A stretch of DNA of 64,000 nucleotides, taken from the NCBI RefSeq assembly GCF_900635815.1, contig NZ_LR134173.1:843501-907500 (forward strand), given 5' to 3'. The position numbers and the translations under genes were made by a program. The notes beneath the pieces were generated by a model that saw only the letters and a program-made list of their open reading frames with translations, searched no databases and was not told the DNA's origin. This DNA comes from Legionella cherrii (GTDB lineage: Bacteria > Pseudomonadota > Gammaproteobacteria > Legionellales > Legionellaceae). Below are positions 36,877 through 45,923 of the stretch, piece after piece (position 1 is the first letter of the stretch; every line of letters begins with the position of its first letter).

Positions 36877-37413
36877 ATGAAAAAACAAAAAGGCCATCAA
36901 AAGTTAATCATAATTTTATCCGGCCTTGTGCTAGGTATGTTTGCCTTTGGCTTTGCATTAGTACCCATTTACAACAGTTTATGTAAGTCACTGGGTATTA
37001 ATGGTAAAACAAATCCCGAGGCAGTCGCTTATGATATAACTAAGGCTAAAATTGATAAAAAAAGAGAAATAACAGTTGAGTTTGTTGCTACCAACAATAG
37101 TGGTGTCCCTTGGGCATTTTATCCCAAAACTCGAAAGATCAAGGTACATCCTGGCGAAATAGCAAAACTTGCCTTTTATGCAGAAAATAAAACGGACCAT
37201 CAGATGACGGTACAAGCGATACCGAGCGTTACCCCTGGTATTGCTGCTAAATATCTGAAAAAAACAGAATGTTTTTGCTTTACTCGGCAAACGTTAAATG
37301 GACATGAGGCTATGGATATGCCTTTACTATTTCATTTGGATGCTGATTTACCCGAAAAAGTAAATACCGTTACATTGTCTTATACTTTATTCGATGTAAC
37401 CGATAAGGCTTAA
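36877..37413 (+). CDS. ctaG: Cytochrome c oxidase assembly protein CtaG/Cox11
   Basis: This copper chaperone delivers copper to CuB of subunit I. The 178-residue product has one N-terminal membrane anchor (LIIILSGLVLGMFAFGFALVPIYNSLCKSLGING) and a periplasmic immunoglobulin-like domain. The copper-binding cysteines are in KKTECFCFTRQTLNGHE (CFCF motif), and VPWAFYPKTRKIKVHPGE and YFTL-like end segments match the family. It sits between coxA and coxC as in most aa3 operons. Confidence 0.95.
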   Translation: MKKQKGHQKLIIILSGLVLGMFAFGFALVPIYNSLCKSLGINGKTNPEAVAYDITKAKIDKKREITVEFVATNNSGVPWAFYPKTRKIKVHPGEIAKLAFYAENKTDHQMTVQAIPSVTPGIAAKYLKKTECFCFTRQTLNGHEAMDMPLLFHLDADLPEKVNTVTLSYTLFDVTDKA

Positions 37414-37519
37414 TGCACTTTTGGTGGTGTGGAGTCTGACAAAGTTCATACGATTTAACAACGCCCAACCATAGAGAGCGTATTTAGAACAGATTATTGA
37501 TACAGGAGATAAAAATATA

Positions 37520-38389
37520 ATGGGAGCACATGGTACTTATTATGTCCCTAAGCCAAGCCATTGGCCTTTGGTTGCATCATGTGGGCTGACTACTCTGCTT
37601 GTAGGTGCGGCGTCTTGGCTTCATCACGATTGGTATGGGCCTTACATATTCAGTATTGGCATGGGAATTATGATTTTTATGCTATTTGGTTGGTTTGGCC
37701 AAGTCATCTATGAGAACTCAAAAGGAGTCTATGACCAACAGGTTGATCGCTCATTTCGTTGGGGAATGTGCTGGTTTATTTTTTCTGAAGTTTGTTTTTT
37801 CGGAGCATTTTTTGGTGCCTTGTTTTATACCCGATTTTGGGTTGTTCCGCTTTTAGGGGGCGATGTACATCCCATCACACATTTTACCTTATGGCCTGAT
37901 TTTAATTCCACCTGGCCTCTATTAGATAACCCCAATAATAAAGTTTTTGCTGGTGCCGAGGAGGCAATGGGAGCTTGGGGATTAGCCGCTGTGAACACGC
38001 TTATCTTATTAACCTCAGGGGTTACTATCACTTGGGCACATTGGGCCTTAAAATTAGAAAAGCACAAGCAAGTACTTATTGGAATGGTTTTAACCATTGC
38101 CCTAGGTATTTTGTTTTTGGTATTGCAAAGCTATGAGTATCATGAAGCATATACCAAGATGAATTTAACACTTTCTGCTGGTATTTATGGAACGACCTTT
38201 TTTATGCTCACAGGATTTCACGGTCTGCACGTAACCTTGGGTACTATTATGCTGATAGTAATCGCGGTTCGTTGCAAGTTGGGACATTTTACACCAGAGC
38301 GTCATTTTGGATTCGAAGGTGTTGCCTGGTATTGGCACTTTGTAGACGTGGTCTGGTTGTTCTTGTTTGTTTTTGTTTATTGGTTATAA
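37520..38389 (+). CDS. coxC: Cytochrome c oxidase subunit III
   Basis: Subunit III (289 residues, seven helices) stabilises the oxidase and its proton-uptake path. It begins MGAHGTYYVPKPSHWPLVASC, a typical coxC start, followed by FRWGMCWFIFSEVCFFGAFFGALFYTRFW (with the conserved F-S-E-x-x-F-F) and the C-terminal FHGLHVTLGTIMLIV and EGVAWYWHFVDVVWLFLFVFVYWL. An AGGAGAT precedes the ATG. The 106-base gap after ctaG shows no small gene. SURF1, ctaA and ctaB, often downstream, are not here; the next gene is unrelated. Confidence 0.97.
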   Translation: MGAHGTYYVPKPSHWPLVASCGLTTLLVGAASWLHHDWYGPYIFSIGMGIMIFMLFGWFGQVIYENSKGVYDQQVDRSFRWGMCWFIFSEVCFFGAFFGALFYTRFWVVPLLGGDVHPITHFTLWPDFNSTWPLLDNPNNKVFAGAEEAMGAWGLAAVNTLILLTSGVTITWAHWALKLEKHKQVLIGMVLTIALGILFLVLQSYEYHEAYTKMNLTLSAGIYGTTFFMLTGFHGLHVTLGTIMLIVIAVRCKLGHFTPERHFGFEGVAWYWHFVDVVWLFLFVFVYWL

Positions 38390-38868
38390 ATACGCTAGGT
38401 TGGGCCTTGGCGCAACGAAAGTGTCCTATGCATTATCTATTCCTAGAAGAGTTGGGCTAAGGCCCAACTCTGAAGAATCGACACATATCTTTTAAAGTTG
38501 GCAGAAATTAGGAAAATTATCGATATTTTTTTATTGTTCATACCTGATAATTGAATGAGTAACTTTGTCGCGCTAAGGATGCAATCCATAATTCCTTGTT
38601 ATTACTTTAAGCATGCTGCTCAAATGTGGGTCTATAGCGGCCGATTTTCTTTAAAATATTATTAATCCAAATAAATCGAACTGTGCGAGGGACGTTTCAT
38701 GATGCAATTTTTTTAGGTCATAAACTCTCTCTAATGGGGGATTGTCGGGCTTATTGGTGCAATTTTGCATCATAAGCAAATCTCATTAATTAAATAGTTT
38801 GCATCTATATTGATTTTTATGTGATTTAAATAAACAATCGCTGCCTTTCAATATTTTGTAGGGTAATT
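38390..38868. other. 479-base intergenic stretch after coxC, with a strong hairpin
   Basis: No coding region is convincing. GAGTTGGGC (38449-38457) pairs with GCCCAACTC (38462-38470) across TAAG, 60 bases after the coxC stop, and a partner GTTGGGCC lies at about 38398. This looks like a repeat-derived transcript end for the cox operon, though no U-tract follows. The remainder is AT-rich and presumably carries the promoter of the gene at 38869. Confidence 0.5.
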
Positions 38869-40515
38869 ATGTTAAATAACTCAACACTCAAACTAGAAGC
38901 AGAAAAGCAATCCGTTAACTACACAACGGCCTGGTCAACTGGCTCTCCCTCTAAATCAAGCGCCACTGTTTCAGTCTTAAAATATGAAGGAACTGTGTAT
39001 CTGGTCACTAATGCCCATGCGGTAGCCAATGCTCATTTTTTAAAAGCGAAATTTAATCAGGGCTCTCATGAAATTCCTGTCACTGCAGTCTGGGTAGACC
39101 CAGTTATGGATGTTGCTATCCTCAAAGCGAATACTGAGGAAGGAGCGAGTTTAATATTAAAAAAAGTGGAGCCTTTAGAAGTAGACACTAAATTTCAAGC
39201 CTCATCTACCGAAGTTAATGCTTATGGTTATCCCGCTGGAGGTAAAGGACTTTCTTTTACCAAAGGCCATATTTCCAGAACTGAAATTTCGCAGATTGCT
39301 TATTCCAATCTTCCCGGAATCACCGTTCAGACGAGTGCTCCAATTAATCCAGGGAATAGTGGGGGACCAATTACAGTACAAGTTAAAGATAAAGAAGTCT
39401 GTGTAGGTATTGTAACTCAAGGAAACACTTCCTTAAGTAACGTAGGTTATTTTATTCCTGCGACCACGGTGGTACAAGTAATAGAAAATTATAAGAAATT
39501 TGGAAAGCTTAAGGATGCAAAATGCATTGATTACGTCACAGTGCCACAAGTTTCCTTCCAATGGCAATCATTAAAAAACTCTGCATTACGACATCAAGTA
39601 GGAATGAAGCCTAGTACTTTAGATGAAGAACTGACAGGAATTTACGTAACAAAGGTATCCAAAAATTCTTGTGCATTTAATAAATTGCAAGACGGAGATG
39701 TTATTCTCGAAATCGATGGTCATCCAATCCTGGCGAATGGGCATGTGGAAGTAGCAGAATTAGGATATCCCATATCATTTCTTTATTTAATCCAAAGAAA
39801 AAAATACATGGATAAGATGGAGTTTCTAATTCAAAGAAAAAATAGCGACAGTGAGCACGAAACACTGAAGATTGAGATTAGATTAAATGAGCAATTGGGG
39901 CGTAATATATTAGGGATTAAGGACGGTAAACCACTTAAGTATCACATTCAGCCGTCTGGAAAAAATGGAGGCTTTGTATTTGTAAAATGCACCCAAGCAT
40001 TAATGGATACTTATAAATCGAATTATGCTACCGGACAAAGGACGATTACCGACTATTCTAATATGCCTCCTATGTTTAATGATTTCACAGCATCTACATT
40101 AGATGACGAACAATATGAAATTGTGGTGTTACATCACATTTTTGCCTCTGAAGATACGGATGGGTATGAAAATTTTGCTTTAAGTCGCGGTGCTTTATGT
40201 GAAAGTCATCGAGTCGTCGAAGTCAATGATAAAAAAATAAATAACTTACATGACTTAGTTACTTTATTGGCCGAGAACGAGCAAAACCCTTCTTCAATTA
40301 AATTTGCCAATGGAAAGAAAGTAGTTATTGCTCCTCAAGTTCCTAACACAAAAAAGGAACTTCAGCAGCGTTATCAAATTGCATTTTTTACTAGCGCTGA
40401 AGTAGCTCGAGGTATTGCGGAAGCTCGTGCTGCCAAGGATGAATTTATAAATAAATTGAAGGCAGTTTACGATGAAAACAAAGAAAGTTTTTTACCGTCG
40501 GAATTTAAAATGTAG
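38869..40515 (+). CDS. Deg9/DegP-like serine protease with PDZ domains, no signal peptide
   Basis: The trypsin-like domain (30-200) has a complete triad: H50 in LVTNAHAVANAH, D81 in VDPVMDVAIL and S164 in APINPGNSGGPI. GYPAGGKGLSFTKGHISRTEI is typical of the Deg9-type branch known from plants and some bacteria. A PDZ-like domain (about 240-330, GIYVTKVSKNSCAFNKLQDGDVILEIDGHPI) is followed by a second region (350-500) with another degenerate PDZ. Unlike periplasmic DegP/DegQ it has no signal peptide, so it would be cytosolic or exported by another route, including Dot/Icm (inference). The gene is monocistronic with long flanking gaps. Confidence 0.85.
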   Translation: MLNNSTLKLEAEKQSVNYTTAWSTGSPSKSSATVSVLKYEGTVYLVTNAHAVANAHFLKAKFNQGSHEIPVTAVWVDPVMDVAILKANTEEGASLILKKVEPLEVDTKFQASSTEVNAYGYPAGGKGLSFTKGHISRTEISQIAYSNLPGITVQTSAPINPGNSGGPITVQVKDKEVCVGIVTQGNTSLSNVGYFIPATTVVQVIENYKKFGKLKDAKCIDYVTVPQVSFQWQSLKNSALRHQVGMKPSTLDEELTGIYVTKVSKNSCAFNKLQDGDVILEIDGHPILANGHVEVAELGYPISFLYLIQRKKYMDKMEFLIQRKNSDSEHETLKIEIRLNEQLGRNILGIKDGKPLKYHIQPSGKNGGFVFVKCTQALMDTYKSNYATGQRTITDYSNMPPMFNDFTASTLDDEQYEIVVLHHIFASEDTDGYENFALSRGALCESHRVVEVNDKKINNLHDLVTLLAENEQNPSSIKFANGKKVVIAPQVPNTKKELQQRYQIAFFTSAEVARGIAEARAAKDEFINKLKAVYDENKESFLPSEFKM

Positions 40516-40612
40516 CAGATTAAAACTTAGCAAATTCGGACTTGGCCCTGAGGGGTCGTCACTTTTTTTGCGCAATTTAGCGGCTTTTAAATGAGCACAT
40601 TCTTTCTATATA

Positions 40613-40702
40613 GTGTCATTCCCGCGCAGGCGGTAATCCATACTGCAAACGAAGTAAGGAATTAATTTGATGGATGGATTCCTGCCTGTGCGGGAATGAC
40701 AC
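40613..40702. repeat. 90-base inverted-repeat element (GTGTCATTCCCG...CGGGAATGACAC)
   Basis: The ends GTGTCATTCCCG (40613-40624) and CGGGAATGACAC (40691-40702) are exact inverted repeats, with further pairing GCAGGC/GCCTG and AATCCAT/ATGGATT inside. It resembles a small non-autonomous, MITE-like or REP-type element. It fills most of the 313-base gap between the protease and the next gene, which otherwise holds nothing recognisable. Confidence 0.7.
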
Positions 40703-40828
40703 GAATTGAGAACAACTGGTTAATTACTCTTAATATTGATTATCGAAAACTCTTTGTATAAAAAAAGGGGGTGGAACCTCCGTCACGTTTCGAACATTCA
40801 TGCAGAAGAGAAATTCAGGCTCATTCGT

Positions 40829-41101
40829 TCATAAACGAGTATTGATCAACAAACCAGGCTGGAATTGAATTTCTTGAATCGTTAATTGATAGGTAAAAAA
40901 TGAGTGAGCAAATTTTATTTCCTCAATAATTGCTTGGCCACGAAAGTGCTTTGCAAAAAAAGAAATCTCAATATCTTTTTCAATATACTCATCACATTTG
41001 AGCTCTAATTTTTCTTCAGACAAACTCAGCAGCTGGCCTACAAATTCATCTTCGCCAATTTTCATTAGAACATAAACAGGTTGGACTGGCTCTATTAACA
41101 T
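40829..41101 (-). CDS. Small conserved-looking protein, possibly PilZ-like fold
   Basis: I do not recognise the family with confidence. The 90 residues are soluble, with alternating beta-strand-like stretches (VYVLMKIGEDEFVGQLLSLSEEKLELKCDEYIEKDIEISFFAKHFRGQAIIEEI) that recall a PilZ-type beta barrel. The RxxxR and D/NxSxxG c-di-GMP motifs are not seen, so any such protein would be a non-binding type. A CAGGAG ribosome-binding site precedes the ATG at 41101. It stands alone, co-directional with parB but 260 bases from it. Confidence 0.5.
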   Translation of the reverse strand: MLIEPVQPVYVLMKIGEDEFVGQLLSLSEEKLELKCDEYIEKDIEISFFAKHFRGQAIIEEIKFAHSFFTYQLTIQEIQFQPGLLINTRL

Positions 41102-41315
41102 TGCAGACTCCTGGCAATATAACCAGCTTATATCTATAAGTGTAGCTTAATATAAAGCTCTTTTTAAAATTTGAACCTATAACAGCGAAACTACCGAGCA
41201 CGCTTGATTGATTGGTTGCATTTGATAGTCTATGACTGAGTACTTTAGGTGGTTGTAACCATTCCTGTTTATCGGGAGAATCAGGCTGGCTACTACACAC
41301 CGATTAACGGATTGC

Positions 41316-41340
41316 AATAACCTAGGAGAGCTAGGTTATT
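41316..41340. terminator. Perfect 10-base hairpin downstream of parB
   Basis: AATAACCTAG (41316-41325) pairs fully with CTAGGTTATT (41331-41340) across GAGAG, 22 bases beyond the parB stop. The position fits the transcript end of the mnmG-rsmG-parA-parB unit, though the U-tract is poor. The rest of 41102-41361 shows no gene. Confidence 0.5.
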
Positions 41341-41361
41341 GGATTGATTACAGGAACAAAA

Positions 41362-42237
41362 TCATTGATGCGTACGACCCAATTGATCAATGATCATTTG
41401 CAAAAAATGTTCATTGTCATAGTGAATAACTAATGAGCCTTTGCCTGCTTTTCCAGGTTTTAGCTTAATTGAAGTTTGCAAATGTTGTGACAGATTGTTT
41501 AACTGCTCGTGGTACGTATGAGAATGGCCTAGATCAGGTTGCTGGTCCTTTATTTTTCCGGATTTAATGCGTTCAACCAACTTTTCGGTTTCACGTACCG
41601 ATAAATTTTTGGCAACAATCAATTGCGCTACTTGATTTTGCTGCTCTTCATCCAACATCAATAAGGCGCGGGCATGCCCCATATCAAGATCACCATGCTC
41701 TAAAAGTTTTTTAACGCCAGTTGATAGGGCCAATAATCGCAGGTAATTACTGACTGCAGTCCTGGATTTACACAAGAGATCTGCAACCTGTTGATGTGTG
41801 AGAGAAAACTCGTTCGTCAATCGATGCATCGCACGTGCTTGATCCATGGCATTGAGATCTTCACGCTGCAAATTTTCAACTAAAGCCATAGCCATAGCTG
41901 TCTCATCATCAACTTGTTTTAAAATCACTGGAACTTCGGTAAGTCCTGCTAATTGGCTGGCTCGCCAGCGACGCTCACCGGCAATTATTTCATAACGCCC
42001 GCTACTCAATTCACGAACTAATAGCGGTTGAAGCAAACCTTGCTTTTTAATGGATTGGGCAAGTTCCATTAGAGGTGCCTCTTCCATTTCGCCACGAGGT
42101 TGATATTTTCCTGGTTGCAAACAATCTATAGAAAGCTTTAGGCTTTCAGCTGGGGGCTTCTCATTTAAAAGAATACCATTTGATTGGCTTAATAAAGCGG
42201 ATAAATTACGCCCTAAACTACTACGTTTTACTGTCAT
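41362..42237 (-). CDS. parB: Chromosome partitioning protein ParB
   Basis: ParB is the CTPase clamp that loads at parS and spreads on the origin region. The 291 residues have a typical N-terminal part: KRSSLGRNLSALLSQ, LSIDCLQPGKYQPRGEMEE, then the nucleotide-binding box II region YEIIAGERRWRASQLAGLTEVPVI with GERR, ENLQREDLNAMDQA and a helix-turn-helix (LTHQQVADLLCKSRTAVSNYLRLLAL). The C-terminal dimerisation region ends LQMIIDQLGRTHQ. It is 12 bases after parA. No exact parS palindrome was found by eye in this window. Confidence 0.96.
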   Translation of the reverse strand: MTVKRSSLGRNLSALLSQSNGILLNEKPPAESLKLSIDCLQPGKYQPRGEMEEAPLMELAQSIKKQGLLQPLLVRELSSGRYEIIAGERRWRASQLAGLTEVPVILKQVDDETAMAMALVENLQREDLNAMDQARAMHRLTNEFSLTHQQVADLLCKSRTAVSNYLRLLALSTGVKKLLEHGDLDMGHARALLMLDEEQQNQVAQLIVAKNLSVRETEKLVERIKSGKIKDQQPDLGHSHTYHEQLNNLSQHLQTSIKLKPGKAGKGSLVIHYDNEHFLQMIIDQLGRTHQ

Positions 42238-42249
42238 AAATTACCCCAT

Positions 42250-43020
42250 TTATCCTACTACAGTCTGTTTATTAATTAACTCGGAAGCAAGGACCATATA
42301 GGCTGCTGCGCCGGGTGATGTTTTATCGTATTGTAAGGCAGGCAACCCATGGCTGGGTGCTTCAGCAAGTCTGACATTACGTGGTACTACGGTTCTGTAG
42401 ACCTTGGTTGGAAAGTGTTCTATAAGCTGTTTCGACACCTCGGAGCACAATCGATTACGCGCATCGTACATGGTTCGTAACACCCCCTCAAGGTGCAAAC
42501 GAGGATTTACTGAGGCTCTAACCTGTTCGATAGTCGATAGCAATGCCGCTAAGCCTTCAAGAGCGTAGTATTCGCATTGCATAGGGATAAGAACTGAGTC
42601 TGCAGCTACAAATGCATTGATGGTCAAAGTATTCAACGCGGGTGGGCAATCGATCAAGACGAAGTCATAATTATTTTGAATGGGCTGTAATGCTTTATAT
42701 AAGAAGGTTTCACGATGATTGCGTTCCATCAGGCTGACTTCAGCTACCGTTAAATCATCATTTCCGGGGATTAAATCATAACCACATGTGGTGGCAAGAC
42801 ATGCCTGCTCTGCAAGACAATCATGTAATAAGACATCATTGGTGGTATGTACCAACTGACTTTTATCCACGCCACTACCCATAGTTGCGTTACCTTGTGG
42901 ATCCAAGTCAATAAGTAAAACGTGTTGTCGATTTGCTGCTAAAGAAGCAGCTAGATTAATCGCTGTAGTGGTTTTGCCTACCCCACCTTTTTGGTTGGCA
43001 ATGGCTATAACTTTTGCCAT
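42250..43020 (-). CDS. parA: Chromosome partitioning ATPase ParA
   Basis: ParA/Soj is the DNA-binding ATPase partner of ParB that moves origins apart. The deviant Walker A is at the very start (IANQKGGVGKTTTAINLAASLA), the A' motif is DLDPQGNATMGSGVD, and Walker B is FVLIDCPPALNTLT. The 256 residues fit the chromosomal short type without an N-terminal HTH. It lies upstream of parB, and between it and rsmG sits the 104-base palindrome at 43074-43177. Confidence 0.97.
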   Translation of the reverse strand: MAKVIAIANQKGGVGKTTTAINLAASLAANRQHVLLIDLDPQGNATMGSGVDKSQLVHTTNDVLLHDCLAEQACLATTCGYDLIPGNDDLTVAEVSLMERNHRETFLYKALQPIQNNYDFVLIDCPPALNTLTINAFVAADSVLIPMQCEYYALEGLAALLSTIEQVRASVNPRLHLEGVLRTMYDARNRLCSEVSKQLIEHFPTKVYRTVVPRNVRLAEAPSHGLPALQYDKTSPGAAAYMVLASELINKQTVVG

Positions 43021-43073
43021 GATTTATTCCTTGGTTGAACCTGAAAAGCAGTGAACTAGAGCTTACCCTTCTA

Positions 43074-43177
43074 CTATCTTGGCCAAAATGGCCTAATTTT
43101 CTGTGCTCCGATACTCACATACTTCGTGTATGCTGCGTTTCGGTGCTCGAAAATTAGGCCATTTTGGCTCAAGATAG
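43074..43177. repeat. 104-base long palindrome between rsmG and parA
   Basis: CTATCTTGGCCAAAATGG (from 43074) and CCATTTTGGCTCAAGATAG (to 43177) are the ends of a nearly continuous inverted repeat. It also pairs CCTAATTTTC with GAAAATTAGG and narrows to CATAC/GTATG around a TTCG-containing loop. It would make a long cruciform or RNA stem. It lies within the mnmG-rsmG-parA-parB run and so may separate rRNA/tRNA modification from partition gene expression. No other copy was noticed in this window. Confidence 0.75.
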
Positions 43178-43190
43178 CGAAATCCAAGCC

Positions 43191-43832
43191 CTAGTTGACC
43201 CCACTATTCTTAGGTTGATTTTCAATAATGACGCAACAGCGTTCGCCTTCAACCCCTGCGACAGTATAATGTTTTACCGTGCAGTTTTGCTTTATTTCAT
43301 TCAATTCTGTATCAGGATAACGCCCTTTCATTGCCAGCCAGATTCCTTCATCAGCAATAAGATGTTGCGTCCACTGAATCATTTGTTCAAGGCTACTAAA
43401 AGCTCGACTTACTACTGTATCAAAACCTTGAGTTGGGTGGTAGTTTTCGACTCTAAATTGTACAATTTCAACATTTTTTAAATTGAGCTGTCGTTTTACT
43501 TCGTGCAGGAAGCGCGTTTTTTTACCGTTAGAGTCCAACAAAACAAAATTAAAATCGGGTCTAGCCAAAGCGAGTGGGATACCCGGCAAGCCTGCACCGG
43601 TTCCTACATCAATAATTTGATTTCCTTTAAGCCAAGGTAAAATAGCCAGGCTATCCAATAGATGCTTACCAACCATAGACTCAAGATCACGAATTGCTGT
43701 GAGATTATAAGCTAAATTCCACTTATTAAGTAAGAATAAATAATCAGATAAAGAGGGGAGCAGTGCCTGCAAATTAAATTGCTGCAAACCCTCTGCGAGT
43801 TGTGGTTGTATTCTTGCTATTGATTCCTTCAT
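43191..43832 (-). CDS. rsmG: 16S rRNA (guanine527-N7)-methyltransferase RsmG
   Basis: RsmG (GidB) methylates G527 of 16S rRNA; its loss gives low-level streptomycin resistance. The 213 residues match. The S-adenosylmethionine site is [37 protein letters not shown], preceded by [23 protein letters not shown], and the end has the typical KGRYPDTEL segment. Its ATG overlaps the mnmG stop by 4 bases, so the two are coupled. Confidence 0.96.
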   Translation of the reverse strand: MKESIARIQPQLAEGLQQFNLQALLPSLSDYLFLLNKWNLAYNLTAIRDLESMVGKHLLDSLAILPWLKGNQIIDVGTGAGLPGIPLALARPDFNFVLLDSNGKKTRFLHEVKRQLNLKNVEIVQFRVENYHPTQGFDTVVSRAFSSLEQMIQWTQHLIADEGIWLAMKGRYPDTELNEIKQNCTVKHYTVAGVEGERCCVIIENQPKNSGVN

Positions 43833-45703
43833 GCCTCAATTCGCTGTTTTTTTAAATGGACTAAAAGAAGCGACAAGGCCGCAGGAGTGACGCCAGAAAT
43901 ACGACCAGCCTGGGCTAAAGTAGCAGGTTTAATGTTTGTAAGTTTTTGGATTACTTCATTGGATAATCCGCTGACCTCACTATAATCCAGCGACTCAGGT
44001 AATCTCGTATTCTCGTGTTTACGCATTTTTTCTATATCTTGCTGTTGTCTTTCGATATAACCTGCATATTTGTTTTGAATTTCGATTTGCTCGCTCACCT
44101 CTGTGGTTAACTCAGGCAAGTTTAAATCATCGAGCATTAATAAATGCTGATAATTTATTTCAGGTCGTTTAAGAAATTCAGAGGCCCGATTATCGTGTTG
44201 CATGGGATTGAGCAGTATATCTTTTAAGCGTTCATTATGTCCTACACGCACCCAAGTGTTATGCAGTAGCGCCTGAGTAGATTCTATTGCTTCAGTTTTA
44301 GTAGAGAAATGTTGCCAACGTTTTTCGCCGACTAAACCTAATTCCCTACCTTTAGCCGTTAGGCGTAAATCTGCATTATCTTCCCGTAAAAGCAGACGGT
44401 ATTCGGCACGAGAAGTAAACATTCGATAAGGTTCTTGAGTTCCACAGGTGATGAGATCATCAATCAACACGCCAATATACGCTTCATCACGTCGTGGGCA
44501 CCAAAGTTCTTTTTCTTGAACCTGTAGGGCAGCATTCATGCCGGCAATGATTCCTTGTGCTGCAGCCTCTTCGTAGCCGGTTGTTCCATTGATTTGGCCC
44601 GCGAAAAACAAATTGGGAATTGGTTTCGTCTGCAAGAACGAAGTTAATCCACGAGGGTCAAAGTAATCATACTCAATCGCATATCCTGGACGAGTAATAT
44701 GGGCGTTCTCAAAACCTTTAATCGTACGGACAAACTGTACTTGAACTTCAAAGGGCAGGCTTGTAGAAATACCGTTGGGGTAAATTTCTTCAGTGGTCAA
44801 CCCTTCAGGCTCGACAAAGATTTGATGTGATAATTTATCCGCAAAACGAACAATTTTATCCTCAATAGAGGGACAATAGCGTGGTCCCACTCCTTCAATA
44901 ACTCCTGCATACATAGGTGACTGATGGAGATTATTGCGAATAATTTCATGTGTGGCTTCTGTTGTATGGGTAATATGACAAGGCACTTGTTGTGGATGAT
45001 CACTGGCATGTCCCAGATAGGAAAAAACAGGTATGGGTGTATCACCAGGCTGCACCGTCATTTGGCTGTAATCTAAGGAGCGACGATCAATACGTGGCGG
45101 TGTTCCAGTTTTTAAACGTCCTACCGGTAAATCAAGATCACGTAAGCTTTTTGCTAAAGCAATCGCTGGGGGATCACCTGCTCGACCACCAGCATATTGG
45201 TTCATTCCTACGTGAATTTTTCCCCCCAAAAAAGTACCAACGGTCAAGACCACCGCGCGAGCTCGTAAGGTAAGGCCCATTTGGGTAACTACTGCGGTTA
45301 CACGGCCTCCTTCAATCAATAAATCATCAACAGCTTGCTGAAAGAGAGTCAGATTTTCTTGCGTTTGGAGTTGTTCTCTAATGGCTTGTCGATAAAGCAC
45401 GCGATCGGCTTGTGCACGAGTAGCGCGCACGGCAGGTCCCTTAGAGGCATTAAGCGTTCGAAATTGAATTCCGGCTCTATCCGCTGCTTTTGCCATCGCC
45501 CCATCCAAAGCATCAATTTCTTTGACTAAATGTCCCTTTCCTATACCACCGATGGCTGGATTACACGACATTTGACCGAGCAAATCCATGTTATGAGTCA
45601 GTAATAATGTTTGTGCGCCCATGCGTGCTGCAGCCAGAGCAGCTTCTGTGCCCGCATGCCCACCACCTACTACAATAACATCGTATAATTTTTCAAGATT
45701 CAT
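43829..45703 (-). CDS. mnmG: tRNA uridine-5-carboxymethylaminomethyl modification enzyme MnmG
   Basis: MnmG (GidA), with MnmE, makes cmnm5U at the tRNA wobble position using FAD, tetrahydrofolate and glycine. The 624 residues are standard. The FAD-binding [21 protein letters not shown] is at the start, followed by [23 protein letters not shown] (with the conserved cysteine), GTPPRID and the second signature [16 protein letters not shown]. The C-terminal helical domain ends [17 protein letters not shown]. It heads the mnmG-rsmG-parA-parB run, the arrangement found near many bacterial origins. No dnaA or obvious oriC is in the window. Confidence 0.98.
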   Translation of the reverse strand: MNLEKLYDVIVVGGGHAGTEAALAAARMGAQTLLLTHNMDLLGQMSCNPAIGGIGKGHLVKEIDALDGAMAKAADRAGIQFRTLNASKGPAVRATRAQADRVLYRQAIREQLQTQENLTLFQQAVDDLLIEGGRVTAVVTQMGLTLRARAVVLTVGTFLGGKIHVGMNQYAGGRAGDPPAIALAKSLRDLDLPVGRLKTGTPPRIDRRSLDYSQMTVQPGDTPIPVFSYLGHASDHPQQVPCHITHTTEATHEIIRNNLHQSPMYAGVIEGVGPRYCPSIEDKIVRFADKLSHQIFVEPEGLTTEEIYPNGISTSLPFEVQVQFVRTIKGFENAHITRPGYAIEYDYFDPRGLTSFLQTKPIPNLFFAGQINGTTGYEEAAAQGIIAGMNAALQVQEKELWCPRRDEAYIGVLIDDLITCGTQEPYRMFTSRAEYRLLLREDNADLRLTAKGRELGLVGEKRWQHFSTKTEAIESTQALLHNTWVRVGHNERLKDILLNPMQHDNRASEFLKRPEINYQHLLMLDDLNLPELTTEVSEQIEIQNKYAGYIERQQQDIEKMRKHENTRLPESLDYSEVSGLSNEVIQKLTNIKPATLAQAGRISGVTPAALSLLLVHLKKQRIEA

Positions 45704-45923
45704 GACTGATCAATATTTGTGAAACAAAAAGAGGAATTATACACTTTTTTATTCATTGTCCCAATATCGCCTGCATTTTTAGCCAAAAAATGCAATAAAG
45801 GTGCTGAAAACTATTTAACTGGATTTATCCAGATAAGATTTAAACCATCCTTTTTCTATTCATCTCTACATCATAATTAATTTGTTATACTTGAAATGGG
45901 AATTAATTTTATTGAGATAAGCA

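Noticed and set aside
43164..43481. Forward open frame starting in the palindrome and running into rsmG
   Set aside because: It overlaps the well-supported rsmG on the other strand and has no coding signal of its own.
41362..45703. Replication origin and parS sites near mnmG-rsmG-parA-parB
   Set aside because: No dnaA gene, DnaA-box cluster or exact parS palindrome could be found by eye. The gene order alone does not place the origin here.
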